Shown: positions 14,812-24,291, numbered from the stretch's first letter. The stretch: DNA of 64,000 bases from Chloroflexota bacterium (GCA_022824225.1 JAJEAH010000007.1:1-64000), one strand, 5' to 3'. The notes: generated from the letters alone by a model not told the origin. Made by a program: numbers and translations.

Positions 14812-17730
14812 TTAAACCACCAGCTTTGATCCTTTGGGTCTTGGTTTGCCGCCGTGGACGGAGGGTTCGGCGCACCATTTGGCGGCGAGGCGGCGGACGG
14901 CTTCGTAGGTTTGTTCGTCGAAGCCCAAGAGGTCGCGGATGACGCGGCGGTCGAGGAGGGCGCGGTTAGGGTCGGCGTCGGCGAGGTAGGCCGGTTGCAG
15001 GTCTTTGTCGCGGAATTCGTCGAAGATGCGTTCCGCCGTGAGGAGTTGCTCGTCGCTGAGGGCGCGGAAGTCAAGGACGGAGAGGGACTCAACGGCTCGT
15101 TTGGTCGTGGTGCCGCGACCGCTTTGCTGACGATTGGCGTGCCACCAGTGCACAAGCAAACCGAGTGTGGAGTTGCTCCATACAGCGAATGCGTACTCGA
15201 AGCGGGTATCACATAACACCACGTTTGGCCATGCTCTACCACCTATACTTGCCTGATCCGTGAATGCTACTGCTAGTGGCTGCGAATTGAAGCGAAAATC
15301 AAGGTTCACATGGGCACGACTGGCGGTAGCCCACACTTCTGCGGCTTTGTCTTCCATCCCCGAGCGTACTCTCATTTGCGAGTCAGGCTGGCATACCATT
15401 CGTGTCTCGTTGCGAGCATCGTGATTCCACAGCGATGGATATGTCGCAGTTGAAGTAGGGGGATTTCTATCAAACGGTCCTTGTGGAGGACCACCAGATG
15501 GGAATCCGGTAATATCAAGATGATGATATCCTAATTGAGCAATGTCGCTTAGAGGCACGATTTCGAGTCTAAGAGCAGTCAAAGTGCCAGGTAGCCATAG
15601 CTTCGAATGTGAAATTGAGTAGCAAGTTTGGGCCAGCGAGTAATCGCAGAGTCGGACCGCCCCCCAAGGTGACCCGTCTGCATAGTACGGCACAGTTATA
15701 CTTTCGCCAGTTAATTCTTCTCCTACCATAATCGGCGTTCCGCCGTAAGGGCCGTCCCCAATTCCTCTAATGTCACTGCTGTCGATGATCTCGCCTGCTA
15801 GCGAGCTTGCATGAGCGAGACCTTGGGACCTACGGTTAAGTGAAGTAAAGATCGGTCGCTTTTCCACAGGCCCTCCAGTATCAAGTTTACGTGCAATAAC
15901 CAAGCTTTCAGCCAAACCCGTATCCGCCGAAAACGACAAGTCTGCATTGTCCTCCGCCGCAATACTCAGCACACTCAAATCGGAGTAGTCACTTGCCAGC
16001 ATCTTTCGGAAGTCTTGCCATGAGAATCCAGTAGCAGCTGATAAGGGCAAGACCAGCGCCAAGACGCCACCGGGCTTTAGTTTGCGGTGCGCCAAGGCAG
16101 CGAATGCCGATGCCATCCCAGCGTGCCCGTGATAGCAGGTTTTCTTTTTCAAACTGGACATCCGTTTCGCCATGTCTTTTTGGTCTTGATCGCTGGCATT
16201 GAATGCAGCAAAGGCCGCCGCAAATGTGCCAGCATAGGCAGCTTCCTTGTTCGTATTTCGCGTAAACGGCGGATTCATGATCACCAGATCGAAACCCTCA
16301 TCAGGCATATCAACCGTGACCTGCGCTGCCGTTTCCTCACCCACGCTGCCGGTGCGGAGGGCGGGGTCGCTGGTGTTGAAGAGGGTTTGCACGTCGGAGG
16401 GTTGCAGGAGTTCCAGGGAGCCGATCTTGACCGTGCCGTCGGTTTGGCGGCCGTAGGGCATGGTGTAGAGGCGGGAGCTGCGGAAGCCCACAGATGGCTC
16501 GATGCCGGAGAGCGTGGAGCCGGTGATGTGGATGGCCGAGGGCATCACGTCGCAGCCGTAGAGCACGTCTTCCATCATGGCGCGGTGCAGGGCGGCCGGA
16601 TCGCCGCCGGCCCGCTCGTGGCGCGCCGCGATCTGCGCGTAGACTGCCGAGAGCAGCGCGCCGGTGCCGCAGGCGAAATCGGCGACCCGCAGCTTGCCGA
16701 TAGCCGCCGCGTCGGACCAGTCCACGCCGTGCAGCTTGGCCACCGCCAGCCGCGCCAGGAGCGCCGCCGACGCGGGCAGTGTGTAGAACGTCGCCAGGTA
16801 CTTGCGGTCGGCAATCAGGCGCTGGAAGATGCGGCCGGTCAGGTCGTGGGAGTTCTCCACGCCCATAGCGCTCACTTCCTGCGCCGTATGCCGGAGGCGT
16901 CCCAGAATCTGCGCCGCCTCAGCCGCGGGCAGATGCGCCAGGATGTCTTTCGCCACGGCAAAGATGGCCCAGTAGTTGATCTGCAGAATGTCCTGCCACG
17001 CCGCGAGCACCGCGCCCTGCGGATTGGCGACCACGTCCCCACAGACCATCTCCAGCGACTTGACTGCCGGATACATGCCGGCAATGCGCTCGTGAAAGAC
17101 CAACGCGTTGGCAATGATGGCGCAGGCCATGCGGCGGGTCTGGGGCACGTTGCTCATGCCGAGCAGGCGGGCAATATCCATGGTGACGGCCTGGCGGTTG
17201 GTGTCCATCTCGTCCAAGATCTTCGCCGCCGCGCTGATGCCTTGCTCCAGCGTGTCGGTGGCGGCATCCACCGCCTTCTGCGGCACGGAGACCAAGCGAA
17301 TCAGATCGGCTACGTCCTCCGCTGAACCCTCCAGCCAACCGGACGCCGGGAAGCGGTTTTCGCCCTTCTTCTCTTCCGTGAAGACGCAGTAGGAGAGGCG
17401 GGCTTGCTCCAGCGCGGCGTGAAGATCGTCGGCATCGCCAATTGCAGCCGGGTAGCGCAGGGCGATGGCGGCCTCGATGCGGCGTCCGCTGGCCGCCACT
17501 TCCAGCCCCAAGCGCTCCTGCGCCTCAGTTTCCACGTTCGCGCCGGGAAAGAACTCCGCCTCGATCACCACCGGCGCGCGGCCCGGGTCTTCGATTATGA
17601 TGTCGGGGCGTTTGCCCGCCTGCCCGGTGATGGTCTGGGTACTCTCAGAGCGCACGTGACTGCGCGAGAGCATGCCTTGCAGCACGCTCTGCATGGCGTT
17701 GTTCACGCTGGGTTCGGTCTGGCGCGCCAT
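14812..17730 (-). CDS. N6-adenine DNA methyltransferase with nuclease-like N terminus
   Basis: A 972-residue protein. The methylase core has motif I VADFACGTG (residues about 350-357) and motif IV NPPF (486-489), the gamma-class N6-adenine arrangement. Residues 1-130 contain RPDIIIEDPG then VVIEAEF, a PD...ExE pattern like a restriction-nuclease core, where the usual final Lys is Glu. The C-terminal half (from about 590) resembles the target-recognition region of type IIG enzymes. It looks like a single-polypeptide restriction-modification enzyme or an N6 methylase of a multi-gene system, with no partner genes adjacent. The start MARQTEPS is chosen; an ATG at 17763 adds 11 residues. Confidence 0.78.
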   Translation of the reverse strand: MARQTEPSVNNAMQSVLQGMLSRSHVRSESTQTITGQAGKRPDIIIEDPGRAPVVIEAEFFPGANVETEAQERLGLEVAASGRRIEAAIALRYPAAIGDADDLHAALEQARLSYCVFTEEKKGENRFPASGWLEGSAEDVADLIRLVSVPQKAVDAATDTLEQGISAAAKILDEMDTNRQAVTMDIARLLGMSNVPQTRRMACAIIANALVFHERIAGMYPAVKSLEMVCGDVVANPQGAVLAAWQDILQINYWAIFAVAKDILAHLPAAEAAQILGRLRHTAQEVSAMGVENSHDLTGRIFQRLIADRKYLATFYTLPASAALLARLAVAKLHGVDWSDAAAIGKLRVADFACGTGALLSAVYAQIAARHERAGGDPAALHRAMMEDVLYGCDVMPSAIHITGSTLSGIEPSVGFRSSRLYTMPYGRQTDGTVKIGSLELLQPSDVQTLFNTSDPALRTGSVGEETAAQVTVDMPDEGFDLVIMNPPFTRNTNKEAAYAGTFAAAFAAFNASDQDQKDMAKRMSSLKKKTCYHGHAGMASAFAALAHRKLKPGGVLALVLPLSAATGFSWQDFRKMLASDYSDLSVLSIAAEDNADLSFSADTGLAESLVIARKLDTGGPVEKRPIFTSLNRRSQGLAHASSLAGEIIDSSDIRGIGDGPYGGTPIMVGEELTGESITVPYYADGSPWGAVRLCDYSLAQTCYSISHSKLWLPGTLTALRLEIVPLSDIAQLGYHHLDITGFPSGGPPQGPFDRNPPTSTATYPSLWNHDARNETRMVCQPDSQMRVRSGMEDKAAEVWATASRAHVNLDFRFNSQPLAVAFTDQASIGGRAWPNVVLCDTRFEYAFAVWSNSTLGLLVHWWHANRQQSGRGTTTKRAVESLSVLDFRALSDEQLLTAERIFDEFRDKDLQPAYLADADPNRALLDRRVIRDLLGFDEQTYEAVRRLAAKWCAEPSVHGGKPRPKGSKLVV

Positions 17731-17930
17731 GGGTGGGTTGGCCCTCTTTACGCATATCGGCATTTTCAGGTGATCGTGCGCGTTCTATTGTACGCGGAAA
17801 GGGCGCGTGCGACAGACGCTCCACAAAGCACGTTCGCACGGGTCATTTCACGCTGGTTGCGCCGGGGATTTGCTTGCACAGAAGCCTCCTGAAACCGGTC
17901 ATGCAAGCGATATGGACTTGGCCCAATACG

Positions 17931-18250
17931 GATCATCCTCACCCCGGCCCTCTCCCATCGAGGGAGAGGGGGTACGTGGCCTGTGAAACGGTCAGTGGCA
18001 GGACCGCCGCCTCTGTGCTGAGATATAGGCTCTGCGGATCATCCTCACCCCGGCCCTCTCCCATCGAGGGAGAGGGGGTACGTGGCCTGAAAAGCGGTCA
18101 ATAGCAGGACCGCCGCCTCTATGCTGAGATATAGGCACTGCGGATCTCCCTCTCCCCGGCCCTCTCCCGTCGAGGGAGAGGGGGGTAAGAGGCCCGTGAA
18201 GCGGTCAGTGGCAGGACCGCCGCCACAGAGCTGAAAATCGAGCTCTGCGG
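17931..18250. repeat. Three tandem copies of a 106-bp repeat
   Basis: Copies start at 17931, 18037 and 18143. Each carries the palindrome CCCTCTCCC...GGGAGAGGG, then ACGGTCAGTGGCAGGACCGC-like sequence and, in the first two, GAGATATAGGC. The first two copies are nearly identical; the third has diverged. No gene lies in it, nor in 18251-18560. Only repeats fill the 797-base gap after the methylase start. Confidence 0.85.
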
Positions 18251-19126
18251 AGTGGAAAATTGTAAGGCCCCCTTCGTCGATGCCGTAAGACGAACGATGT
18301 GAATTCACCATTGGTAGGGCCCTACACCGGCGGGAAGACTCAGAATTGCCAAATCTGTGATGGACAGTGCTCCCAAGCGCCGTCGCGCCGCATACTGTCT
18401 AAGAACCTGCTAAGTCCTGGCTAAGAGTTTCCCAAGCTTCCCACATTTCCCCTGATCTTTTGTATTACGTTGGAGTCAGGAGGGCTGTCAGGATGTGGCA
18501 AGCGGTAGTGTACCGAAGCGGTAGGTAGCCCCTGTTGGACCGCTGAGGGGGAGCAGCATCATGCGCGATAGCAGTCACGACTTTGGACGGCGCATGGACC
18601 GGAGTGGTCCGGTAGTTCCCGAGGAACGGGGAGCTTTCGGGCTGCGTACGTACCACATGGAATCCGCTCAGCCAACCTGCCGGGCTGAGTCCGGCATCCA
18701 TGCCAAGGGACGCGCGCTGGGGGTAGCTCTGCCCGCAGTGTGGCCCATATCCGCTCACGCGGAATTGGGTACGGTCAAGCGCATGGCCGGGTCGCTGGCA
18801 GCTACTTTGACGCTGCTGCTCTTTGACACTGCCGCCGCAATCGGGCCCTCCTATCGTCCCACAACCCGAAGCACCGTCACACCCTATGTGGGACACTGCT
18901 TCGCTCTGCTGCGGACGTCAATCGACGTTCGTCTGCAAGCGGTCATTACAACCTTTAACGAAGGGTTGCGCCTGGTCTGTATCCTCTAGGCGTCCGCACG
19001 AGTAACCCAGGAGCCTTCGTGCGGACGACTCGCTAAGAGACCGGTCTGCGGCTCGTGAACGAACATTTGCAGCGGGACTCCGCGGACACCGTTCTGACAA
19101 TAATCAGACCCACAACGAGGTGAGCG
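18251..19126. other. Mostly non-coding, one weak reading frame
   Basis: About 875 bases with no convincing gene. A 142-codon frame at 18561-18989 has a GAGGGGGAG site before its ATG, but its composition is not protein-like and it was not accepted. Nothing else is recognised. Confidence 0.4.
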
Positions 19127-19393
19127 ATGATTGCCAAGAGTGGCAAAAATCCCCAGTCTCAGCGCAAACAACTCATTGCAGAATTGGCAGCAGCGATAGT
19201 CATTGCCCTGCTGATCCTCTTCATGTTCGGTCCAATTGTTGACCCTCCCGCGAGGGCCCATCAGAATCTCGATGACGTGGGGTGCTCCAGTCAGGCAGCG
19301 CAGGGGCAATTCGCCCCCGTGCCCATGAGCGGAATCGACTTTGGCGCCGAGTGGAGCCCTGTGCTCAAGCACAGCGATGATTGCCCCCACTGA
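19127..19393 (+). CDS. Small hypothetical membrane protein
   Basis: An 88-residue frame. ATG 19127 has a good ribosome-binding site (GAGGTGA, about 5 bases upstream). The N-terminal basic stretch (KNPQSQRKQ) is followed by one membrane segment, LAAAIVIALLILFMFG (residues 20-35), and a polar tail with a few Cys and His (VGCSSQ, HSDDCPH). No family is recognised. The good start and the basic-then-hydrophobic layout are the only support. Confidence 0.4.
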   Translation: MIAKSGKNPQSQRKQLIAELAAAIVIALLILFMFGPIVDPPARAHQNLDDVGCSSQAAQGQFAPVPMSGIDFGAEWSPVLKHSDDCPH

Positions 19394-19600
19394 GGGCACC
19401 CGGTTCGCGATCGCGCGCGGCCCTGAGACCGAAGTTCGGTTGGCGCTTGGGCATCCAACTGAGTAAGTGGATGTGGCGCCTGAGGGCAACAGCACCCGCT
19501 CTGCCGGCGCTCAGGTTAGGGGTACACGACAAGGGAGTTGTGGTCCCGCTCCGTAAAGTCCAAGCGCTCAGAGAGGGCCGCAAGCGTGGCAAGGCAAAGG

Positions 19601-19630
19601 AAGCCCCAACAGCGATTGCTGTTGGGGCTT
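19601..19630. terminator. Perfect 13-bp hairpin upstream of the decarboxylase gene
   Basis: AAGCCCCAACAGC, loop GATT, GCTGTTGGGGCTT. It sits between the small membrane-protein gene and the decarboxylase promoter region. Its symmetry (T residues on one side, A on the other) suits a bidirectional terminator. The rest of 19394-19761 holds no gene. Confidence 0.55.
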
Positions 19631-19699
19631 CCGCCATTTCGCCCAGGCGCAAGCACACAAAGACAGGCCCAGTCTTGCGCGCCGCTGAAGACCGGTGAA

Positions 19700-19729
19700 T
19701 TGGACTAATCAGCCTGCTTGCTCTATGCT
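19700..19729 (+). promoter_or_regulatory. Possible sigma-70-type promoter for the decarboxylase
   Basis: TTGGAC (19700-19705), an 18-base spacer, then TATGCT (19724-19729), 33 bases before the ATG. The elements are imperfect and the call is tentative. Confidence 0.35.
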
Positions 19730-19761
19730 CGATTCTTGGGCAAATTACTTAGGAGTGAGTG

Positions 19762-20865
19762 ATGCAGACTTCAACCCGCATACAGGAACAGCTCGACGAC
19801 CTCTTGCGCCAATTTGCTGAGTTGCGGGAACGGTCGACCGGGTATCCCTGCAACCTCGACTTTGACTACTCGGCGTTAATTCCGTTTCTCAGCTACTGTC
19901 CCAACAACGTTGGCGACCCGTTTTACGATAGCAATTTTCAGAGCAATACTCACGCAATGGAACGGGAAGTCATCGGCACGTTTGCCGACCTGATGCATCT
20001 GCCGCGCGCTGAGGCCTGGGGATACGTCACCTCCGGCGGCACCGAAGGCAATATGTACGGCATCTACCTGGCACGTGAGATATTTCCGGAGGGTGTCGTG
20101 TATTTTTCGGAGGACACCCACTACAGCGCGGTCAAGATTCTGCGGGTGCTGAAAGCGCGCAACATCATGATCAAGAGCCAGGAAAACGGTGAGATTGACT
20201 ACGACGACTTGCGCGAGACCATCCGCATCAATCGCGACGTACCCGTGATAGTCATGGCAAACATCGGCACCACTATGACAGGGGCAGTGGATAACGTGAA
20301 CAAGGTCCGGGAAATCGTCGATGACCAGGCGATTTCGCAGGTGTACATTCACGCGGATGCGGCCCTGAGCGGGATGATACTCCCCTTTGTGGATGATCCG
20401 CAGCCCTTTGGATTTGACGTGGGTTTCGATAGCGTTTCCATCAGCGGTCACAAGATGATCGGCTCGCCAATCCCTTGCGGTATCGCCCTCACACGGAAGG
20501 AATTCGTGGCACGCATCGCGCGGTCCATCGAATACGTCGGCGTGATGGACACTACTTTGGCCGGTTCTCGTAACGCCTTGTCTGCCCTCATTATGTGGTA
20601 TGCCCTGCAGAAGCACGGGCTGGATGGCTATCGCTCGATAGTTAACGAGAGCCTGGAAGTGGCGGCTTATGCCGTAGACCGCTTCAACGAGTGCGGCATT
20701 CCGGCGTGGCGCAACAAAAACTCAGTTACCGTTGTTTTCCCCAAGCCGGCCCCCGATATAGTCCGCAAGTGGCAGCTTGCGCCCTATGGGGACATCGCGC
20801 ACCTCATCACCATGCCCCACATAACCCGCGAAAAAGTGGACCAGGTGGTCGCGGACTGCCTCTAA
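19762..20865 (+). CDS. hdc: PLP-dependent histidine decarboxylase family enzyme
   Basis: A 367-residue group II pyridoxal-phosphate decarboxylase. Residue K231 in SISGHKMIGSPIPCG is the PLP-binding Lys; YVTSGGTEGNMYGIYLAREIF is the cofactor-phosphate loop, and YIHADAALSG holds the Asp that contacts the pyridine nitrogen. These are all typical of the bacterial histidine decarboxylase subfamily (histidine to histamine plus CO2), though related serine or other amino-acid decarboxylases share them. ATG 19762 follows AGGAG by six bases. The ACT-domain gene starts 25 bases after the stop and probably shares the transcript, which suggests amino-acid control. Confidence 0.85.
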   Translation: MQTSTRIQEQLDDLLRQFAELRERSTGYPCNLDFDYSALIPFLSYCPNNVGDPFYDSNFQSNTHAMEREVIGTFADLMHLPRAEAWGYVTSGGTEGNMYGIYLAREIFPEGVVYFSEDTHYSAVKILRVLKARNIMIKSQENGEIDYDDLRETIRINRDVPVIVMANIGTTMTGAVDNVNKVREIVDDQAISQVYIHADAALSGMILPFVDDPQPFGFDVGFDSVSISGHKMIGSPIPCGIALTRKEFVARIARSIEYVGVMDTTLAGSRNALSALIMWYALQKHGLDGYRSIVNESLEVAAYAVDRFNECGIPAWRNKNSVTVVFPKPAPDIVRKWQLAPYGDIAHLITMPHITREKVDQVVADCL

Positions 20866-20890
20866 GCATAAGGAGAAAACAGGGAAGCAG

Positions 20891-21283
20891 ATGAACAGAA
20901 TTGTTGTCATAGCAAAGAATGAAGTGGGCGTCATTGCCGACATCAGCCGGGCCCTTGCCGACGCCGGGATAAACATCGAGACTATCAGCGCCGAGGGGAT
21001 CGATGATCACGGCGCCGTGACTCTCACCACTGATTCCCAAGACGCCGCCTTGCGCGTATTGACAGATGCCGGCTTCAAGGCAGTTTCAGATGATTCCCTC
21101 GTCCTCCGCCTGCCGGACGAGCCGGGCGCCCTCGCGCAGTTGGCTGAGAGGTTCAAGCAAGCCGGTGTCAATATCCAAAGCCTGCACATCCTCGAGCGCC
21201 AAGCCGGACACACCCTCGTGGCCTTAGCCGCAGAGGACCGCGCCAAAGCGGAGGAACTGGCGGGTGGAGAGAGCGTAGTCTAA
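20891..21283 (+). CDS. Double ACT-domain protein
   Basis: A 130-residue protein of two small ACT-like units: residues 1-65 (RIVVIAKNEVGVIADISRALADAGINIETISAE) and 70-130 (LVLRLPDEPGALAQLAERFKQAGVNIQSLHI). The DEPGAL and ADAGINI motifs are the ligand-facing parts of amino-acid-binding ACT domains. No catalytic domain is fused, so it is likely a regulatory or ligand-sensing subunit. GGGAAGCAG lies before the ATG. It lies 25 bases after the decarboxylase and would respond to its substrate or product if the pair works together; that link is inferred from position. Confidence 0.85.
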   Translation: MNRIVVIAKNEVGVIADISRALADAGINIETISAEGIDDHGAVTLTTDSQDAALRVLTDAGFKAVSDDSLVLRLPDEPGALAQLAERFKQAGVNIQSLHILERQAGHTLVALAAEDRAKAEELAGGESVV

Positions 21284-21413
21284 GTCTCTCTTGCCGCCAT
21301 CGTAGCCGGTAACAACCAGACCGGGCGCATTCCAGCGGCCAAGACGCGGTGATTGCTCTGTTACACTAAGGGAACCTAGTCCTCTTTTGATTGCATCCTG
21401 AGGTAGATGACGC

Positions 21414-22187
21414 ATGCGTGAAAACCCGGTAAAGCAGCTCCTAAAAGCGGGTAAACCCGCGGTCGGCACCTGGCTTACGCTGGGTGATCCCCTGGCTACA
21501 GAGAGCCTCGCGCACCTGGGGTTCGACTGGCTCAACGTAGATATGGAGCACGGGTCGATTGACGTGCGCGATACCCGCACATTGTTCCAGGTCATCAACA
21601 CCACCGACGTAGTGCCCACCGCGCGCGTGCCGTGGAACGATCACGTGTGGATCAAGCGGGTGCTCGACGCCGGAGCGTACGGGATAGTCGTGCCCATGGT
21701 GCGGTCGCGGGAAGAAGCCGAGCGCGCCGTCGCGGCCTGCCGCTATCCGCCGGACGGCATCCGCAGCATCGGCGGCGGGCGCAACAGCTTTGCTTTCCAG
21801 ACCACGCAGGCGGAGTACTTGGCCCACGCCAACGACCGGTTGCTGGTGGTCGTGCAAATCGAGCACGCCGACGCCATTCGCCGGCTGGACGACATACTCA
21901 GCGTGCCCGGCATCGACGCCGCTTTCATCGGCCCCAACGATCTGTGCGCGTCCCTGGGCCTGCCGCCCAGCATCGATTGCGACCATCCGGATTTCGAGGC
22001 CGCGATTGCCCAGGTGGTGACGGTTTCCCGCAAGTACGGCGTGGCCCCCGGCATTCATACGAACTCCGGCGCGGCGCTGAACAACCGTCTGGAACAGGGC
22101 TTTCGCTATATGGGCCTCGCCAACGACCAGCGGCTCCTGAGTAAGGGCGTTGCCGCTGAACTTGGCGTCGTCCGGCGGGAACGATAG
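21414..22187 (+). CDS. HpcH/HpaI family aldolase
   Basis: A 257-residue class II aldolase of the HpcH/HpaI family, which splits or joins 4-hydroxy-2-oxo acids to pyruvate and an aldehyde with a divalent metal. It has GTWLTLGDPLATE at the start, FDWLNVDMEHGSID, and GAYGIVVPMVRSREEAERAV, PPDGIRSIGGGR, VQIEHADAI (the metal-binding Glu) and IGPNDLCASLG (metal-binding Asp). Length is normal. The ATG at 21414 follows GAGGTAGATGACGC. It stands alone between the ACT protein and the HerA-type ATPase. The exact substrate, such as 2-keto-3-deoxy sugar acids, is not readable. Confidence 0.9.
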   Translation: MRENPVKQLLKAGKPAVGTWLTLGDPLATESLAHLGFDWLNVDMEHGSIDVRDTRTLFQVINTTDVVPTARVPWNDHVWIKRVLDAGAYGIVVPMVRSREEAERAVAACRYPPDGIRSIGGGRNSFAFQTTQAEYLAHANDRLLVVVQIEHADAIRRLDDILSVPGIDAAFIGPNDLCASLGLPPSIDCDHPDFEAAIAQVVTVSRKYGVAPGIHTNSGAALNNRLEQGFRYMGLANDQRLLSKGVAAELGVVRRER

Positions 22188-22305
22188 TTGGGGAGCGCGC
22201 AGGCGCGCCGCCTTTGCGACGGGTTTGCTTCTATCGGCGGATTTCGCCGTTAGTTGACGGAGCGGGAAGCTCGCATACGAGAAGCTCACACACGAGCGCA
22301 ACACC

Positions 22306-24192
22306 ATGATCATCGGCATTGCCAAGGGTCCCGGGGAAACGCCGAACGAGTACACGTTTGTCACCCCCGACACCGAACGGCAGGTGAAGACGAGCGAGTT
22401 CGTCTACTACGAAGCTGACGTAGACGGCGTGCTGCGGCAAATCCTGGGGCGCGTCATCCGGCGGCTGCCGCTGCGCCTCTATCCGGACTCATTCCTGGCC
22501 CATCCGGAAGTAGACCCCGCGCAGGTGGCGGCGTCGATCGGCTACGGGGGCGGCGAGGCGATGCCCGCAGCCGCCGAAGAGGACACGGCCGCCGCAGAAC
22601 TCTTCGAAATCCACGTGAGCATCATGGGCTACCATGACGCGCAGTTGAGCGCGTTCGTAAATCCCCGCATCCCGCCCCGCATCGGCTGGAAGATCTACTT
22701 GGCCCCGGATGCTGCGTTGACGCAAGTGCTCAATAGGGTCGCCTTCGATTGGGAGACCGGCGAAGCCGTGCAAGGCGGCGCGTTTGTCGGGTCGCTGCTC
22801 TCGCGGCCGGCGTTCACACCGCAGATGGGCGCCAACGCAGGGGTTCCCGTCGTCTTGGACGTGCGCGCCATCACGGCCACCCACATGGCTGTGATCGCCG
22901 GCACCGGCTCGGGCAAGAGCTACCTAGCGTCCGTGCTGGTGGAAGAAATGATGAAGCCCAGCAACCGCGCCAGCATCCTGGTGATCGACCCCCACGGCGA
23001 GTACGACACGCTGGAAGAGATCCGCAACGCCGATGCCTTTCGCGCTCCGGCAAGCGCCGATACCGGCTACAAGGCCGAAGTGAAGATCGTCCCCCAAGAT
23101 CAAGTAAAAGTCCGCGTTTCCGACTTGACGTTCTATGACTTGCGCTTCTTGCTGGGTGCACAGTTCGGCCTTTCGGGCCCCATGGAATACGTGCTCCGCA
23201 TGGCGTTGGACCGCGTTGAAGGCAACCGCAAAGACAAGACCGCCTGGACGATGAACGATGTCTATGCGGCGCTATCCTACATGCAGAACGGCGAAGAGGA
23301 AGCGCCCGCCGCGGCCAACGGTGGATCGCAGACAAGCAGTGTGTCAAGCGATTCCGACCTTGACGCCTTCCTGGGCCCGCCGGACGCCGGTCCGCAGCGT
23401 GAGAAGTCGAGCAGTCGGGCCAAGCCCGATATGCAAATGCGCGGCAGCGCGCGGGCGCTGGAGTGGCGGCTGAAGAGCCTCTTTGCCGAGTCGCCGAATT
23501 TCGACAACGTGGCGAGCATCGATCTGCAGGAGGTCTTCCGGCCGGGTCTGTGTTCCGTGCTGCAACTCAATGAGATCGACCGCCGCCAGCAGCAGGTGAT
23601 CGTGGCCGTGCTCCTGCGGATGGTCTGGAAAGCCCGCATGAACGCGGCGAAGGACGTAGGCAGTTCCCGTGACCGCTTGGACTATCCCGTCTTCATCTTG
23701 TTGGAAGAAGCCCATCACTTTGCCCCGGCCAATGAGGACGTGGTGACGACGAATATCCTCAAGACTATTCTGGCGGAGGGGCGCAAGTTTGGCGTCGGCG
23801 TAGGCCTGATCAGCCAGCGCCCCGGCAAGCTCGATTCCGACGTGCTCTCCCAGTGCATGACGCAGTTCCTGCTGCGCATCGTCAACGAATACGACCAGAG
23901 CAGCGTGGCCGCCGCCGTGGAGAGCGCCAGCCACGACCTGCTGGCGGAACTGCCGGCGCTATCCAAGGGCCAAGCCATCGTGGCCGGAGCCGCCGTGAAT
24001 ACGCCGCTTTCCATCCGCGTGCGGCAGCGGATCACGCGCCACGGCGGCGTTGAGCCGGACGCGCCCGGCGAATGGGCGAAGTACTTTTCGGCAGAGAGAA
24101 GCCGCCGCCGTGAAGTCGATAGCGCCGGGCTGCCGGAAGGGCCGCCCCGGGGCGCCAGCAGAATCTACCGCAAGAGCAGCGGCCGCCGGTAA
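22306..24192 (+). CDS. herA: HerA-type ATPase (DUF87 family)
   Basis: A 628-residue ATPase. Residues 1-190 are a beta-rich N-terminal domain (HAS-barrel-like) with an Ala/Glu-rich insertion near 85-100; the AAA core follows, with Walker A GTGSGKSY (199-206), Walker B FILLEEAHHF (near 463) and LISQRPGKLDSDVLSQC later, the usual HerA/FtsK arrangement. A low-complexity Ser/Asp-rich insertion lies near 325-370 and a basic tail ends the protein. HerA translocates on DNA ends with the nuclease NurA in archaea; in bacteria it also pairs with SIR2 or other nucleases in defence. No nurA gene is next to it. The ATG lacks a clear ribosome site. Confidence 0.87.
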   Translation: MIIGIAKGPGETPNEYTFVTPDTERQVKTSEFVYYEADVDGVLRQILGRVIRRLPLRLYPDSFLAHPEVDPAQVAASIGYGGGEAMPAAAEEDTAAAELFEIHVSIMGYHDAQLSAFVNPRIPPRIGWKIYLAPDAALTQVLNRVAFDWETGEAVQGGAFVGSLLSRPAFTPQMGANAGVPVVLDVRAITATHMAVIAGTGSGKSYLASVLVEEMMKPSNRASILVIDPHGEYDTLEEIRNADAFRAPASADTGYKAEVKIVPQDQVKVRVSDLTFYDLRFLLGAQFGLSGPMEYVLRMALDRVEGNRKDKTAWTMNDVYAALSYMQNGEEEAPAAANGGSQTSSVSSDSDLDAFLGPPDAGPQREKSSSRAKPDMQMRGSARALEWRLKSLFAESPNFDNVASIDLQEVFRPGLCSVLQLNEIDRRQQQVIVAVLLRMVWKARMNAAKDVGSSRDRLDYPVFILLEEAHHFAPANEDVVTTNILKTILAEGRKFGVGVGLISQRPGKLDSDVLSQCMTQFLLRIVNEYDQSSVAAAVESASHDLLAELPALSKGQAIVAGAAVNTPLSIRVRQRITRHGGVEPDAPGEWAKYFSAERSRRREVDSAGLPEGPPRGASRIYRKSSGRR

Positions 24193-24291
24193 CGCTCCCC
24201 TGCCGGTGTTCGCACTCGCACACGAGAGGTTAACCGGAGCCGCTTCGGGGCGCCTTTTCCACCACATCCCGCATGTAAAGGACTTGACGGC

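Noticed and set aside
18561..18989. 142-codon frame with a good GAGGGGGAG site
   Set aside because: Amino-acid composition and lack of any family or hydropathy pattern do not look like a protein; the region is flanked by repeats.
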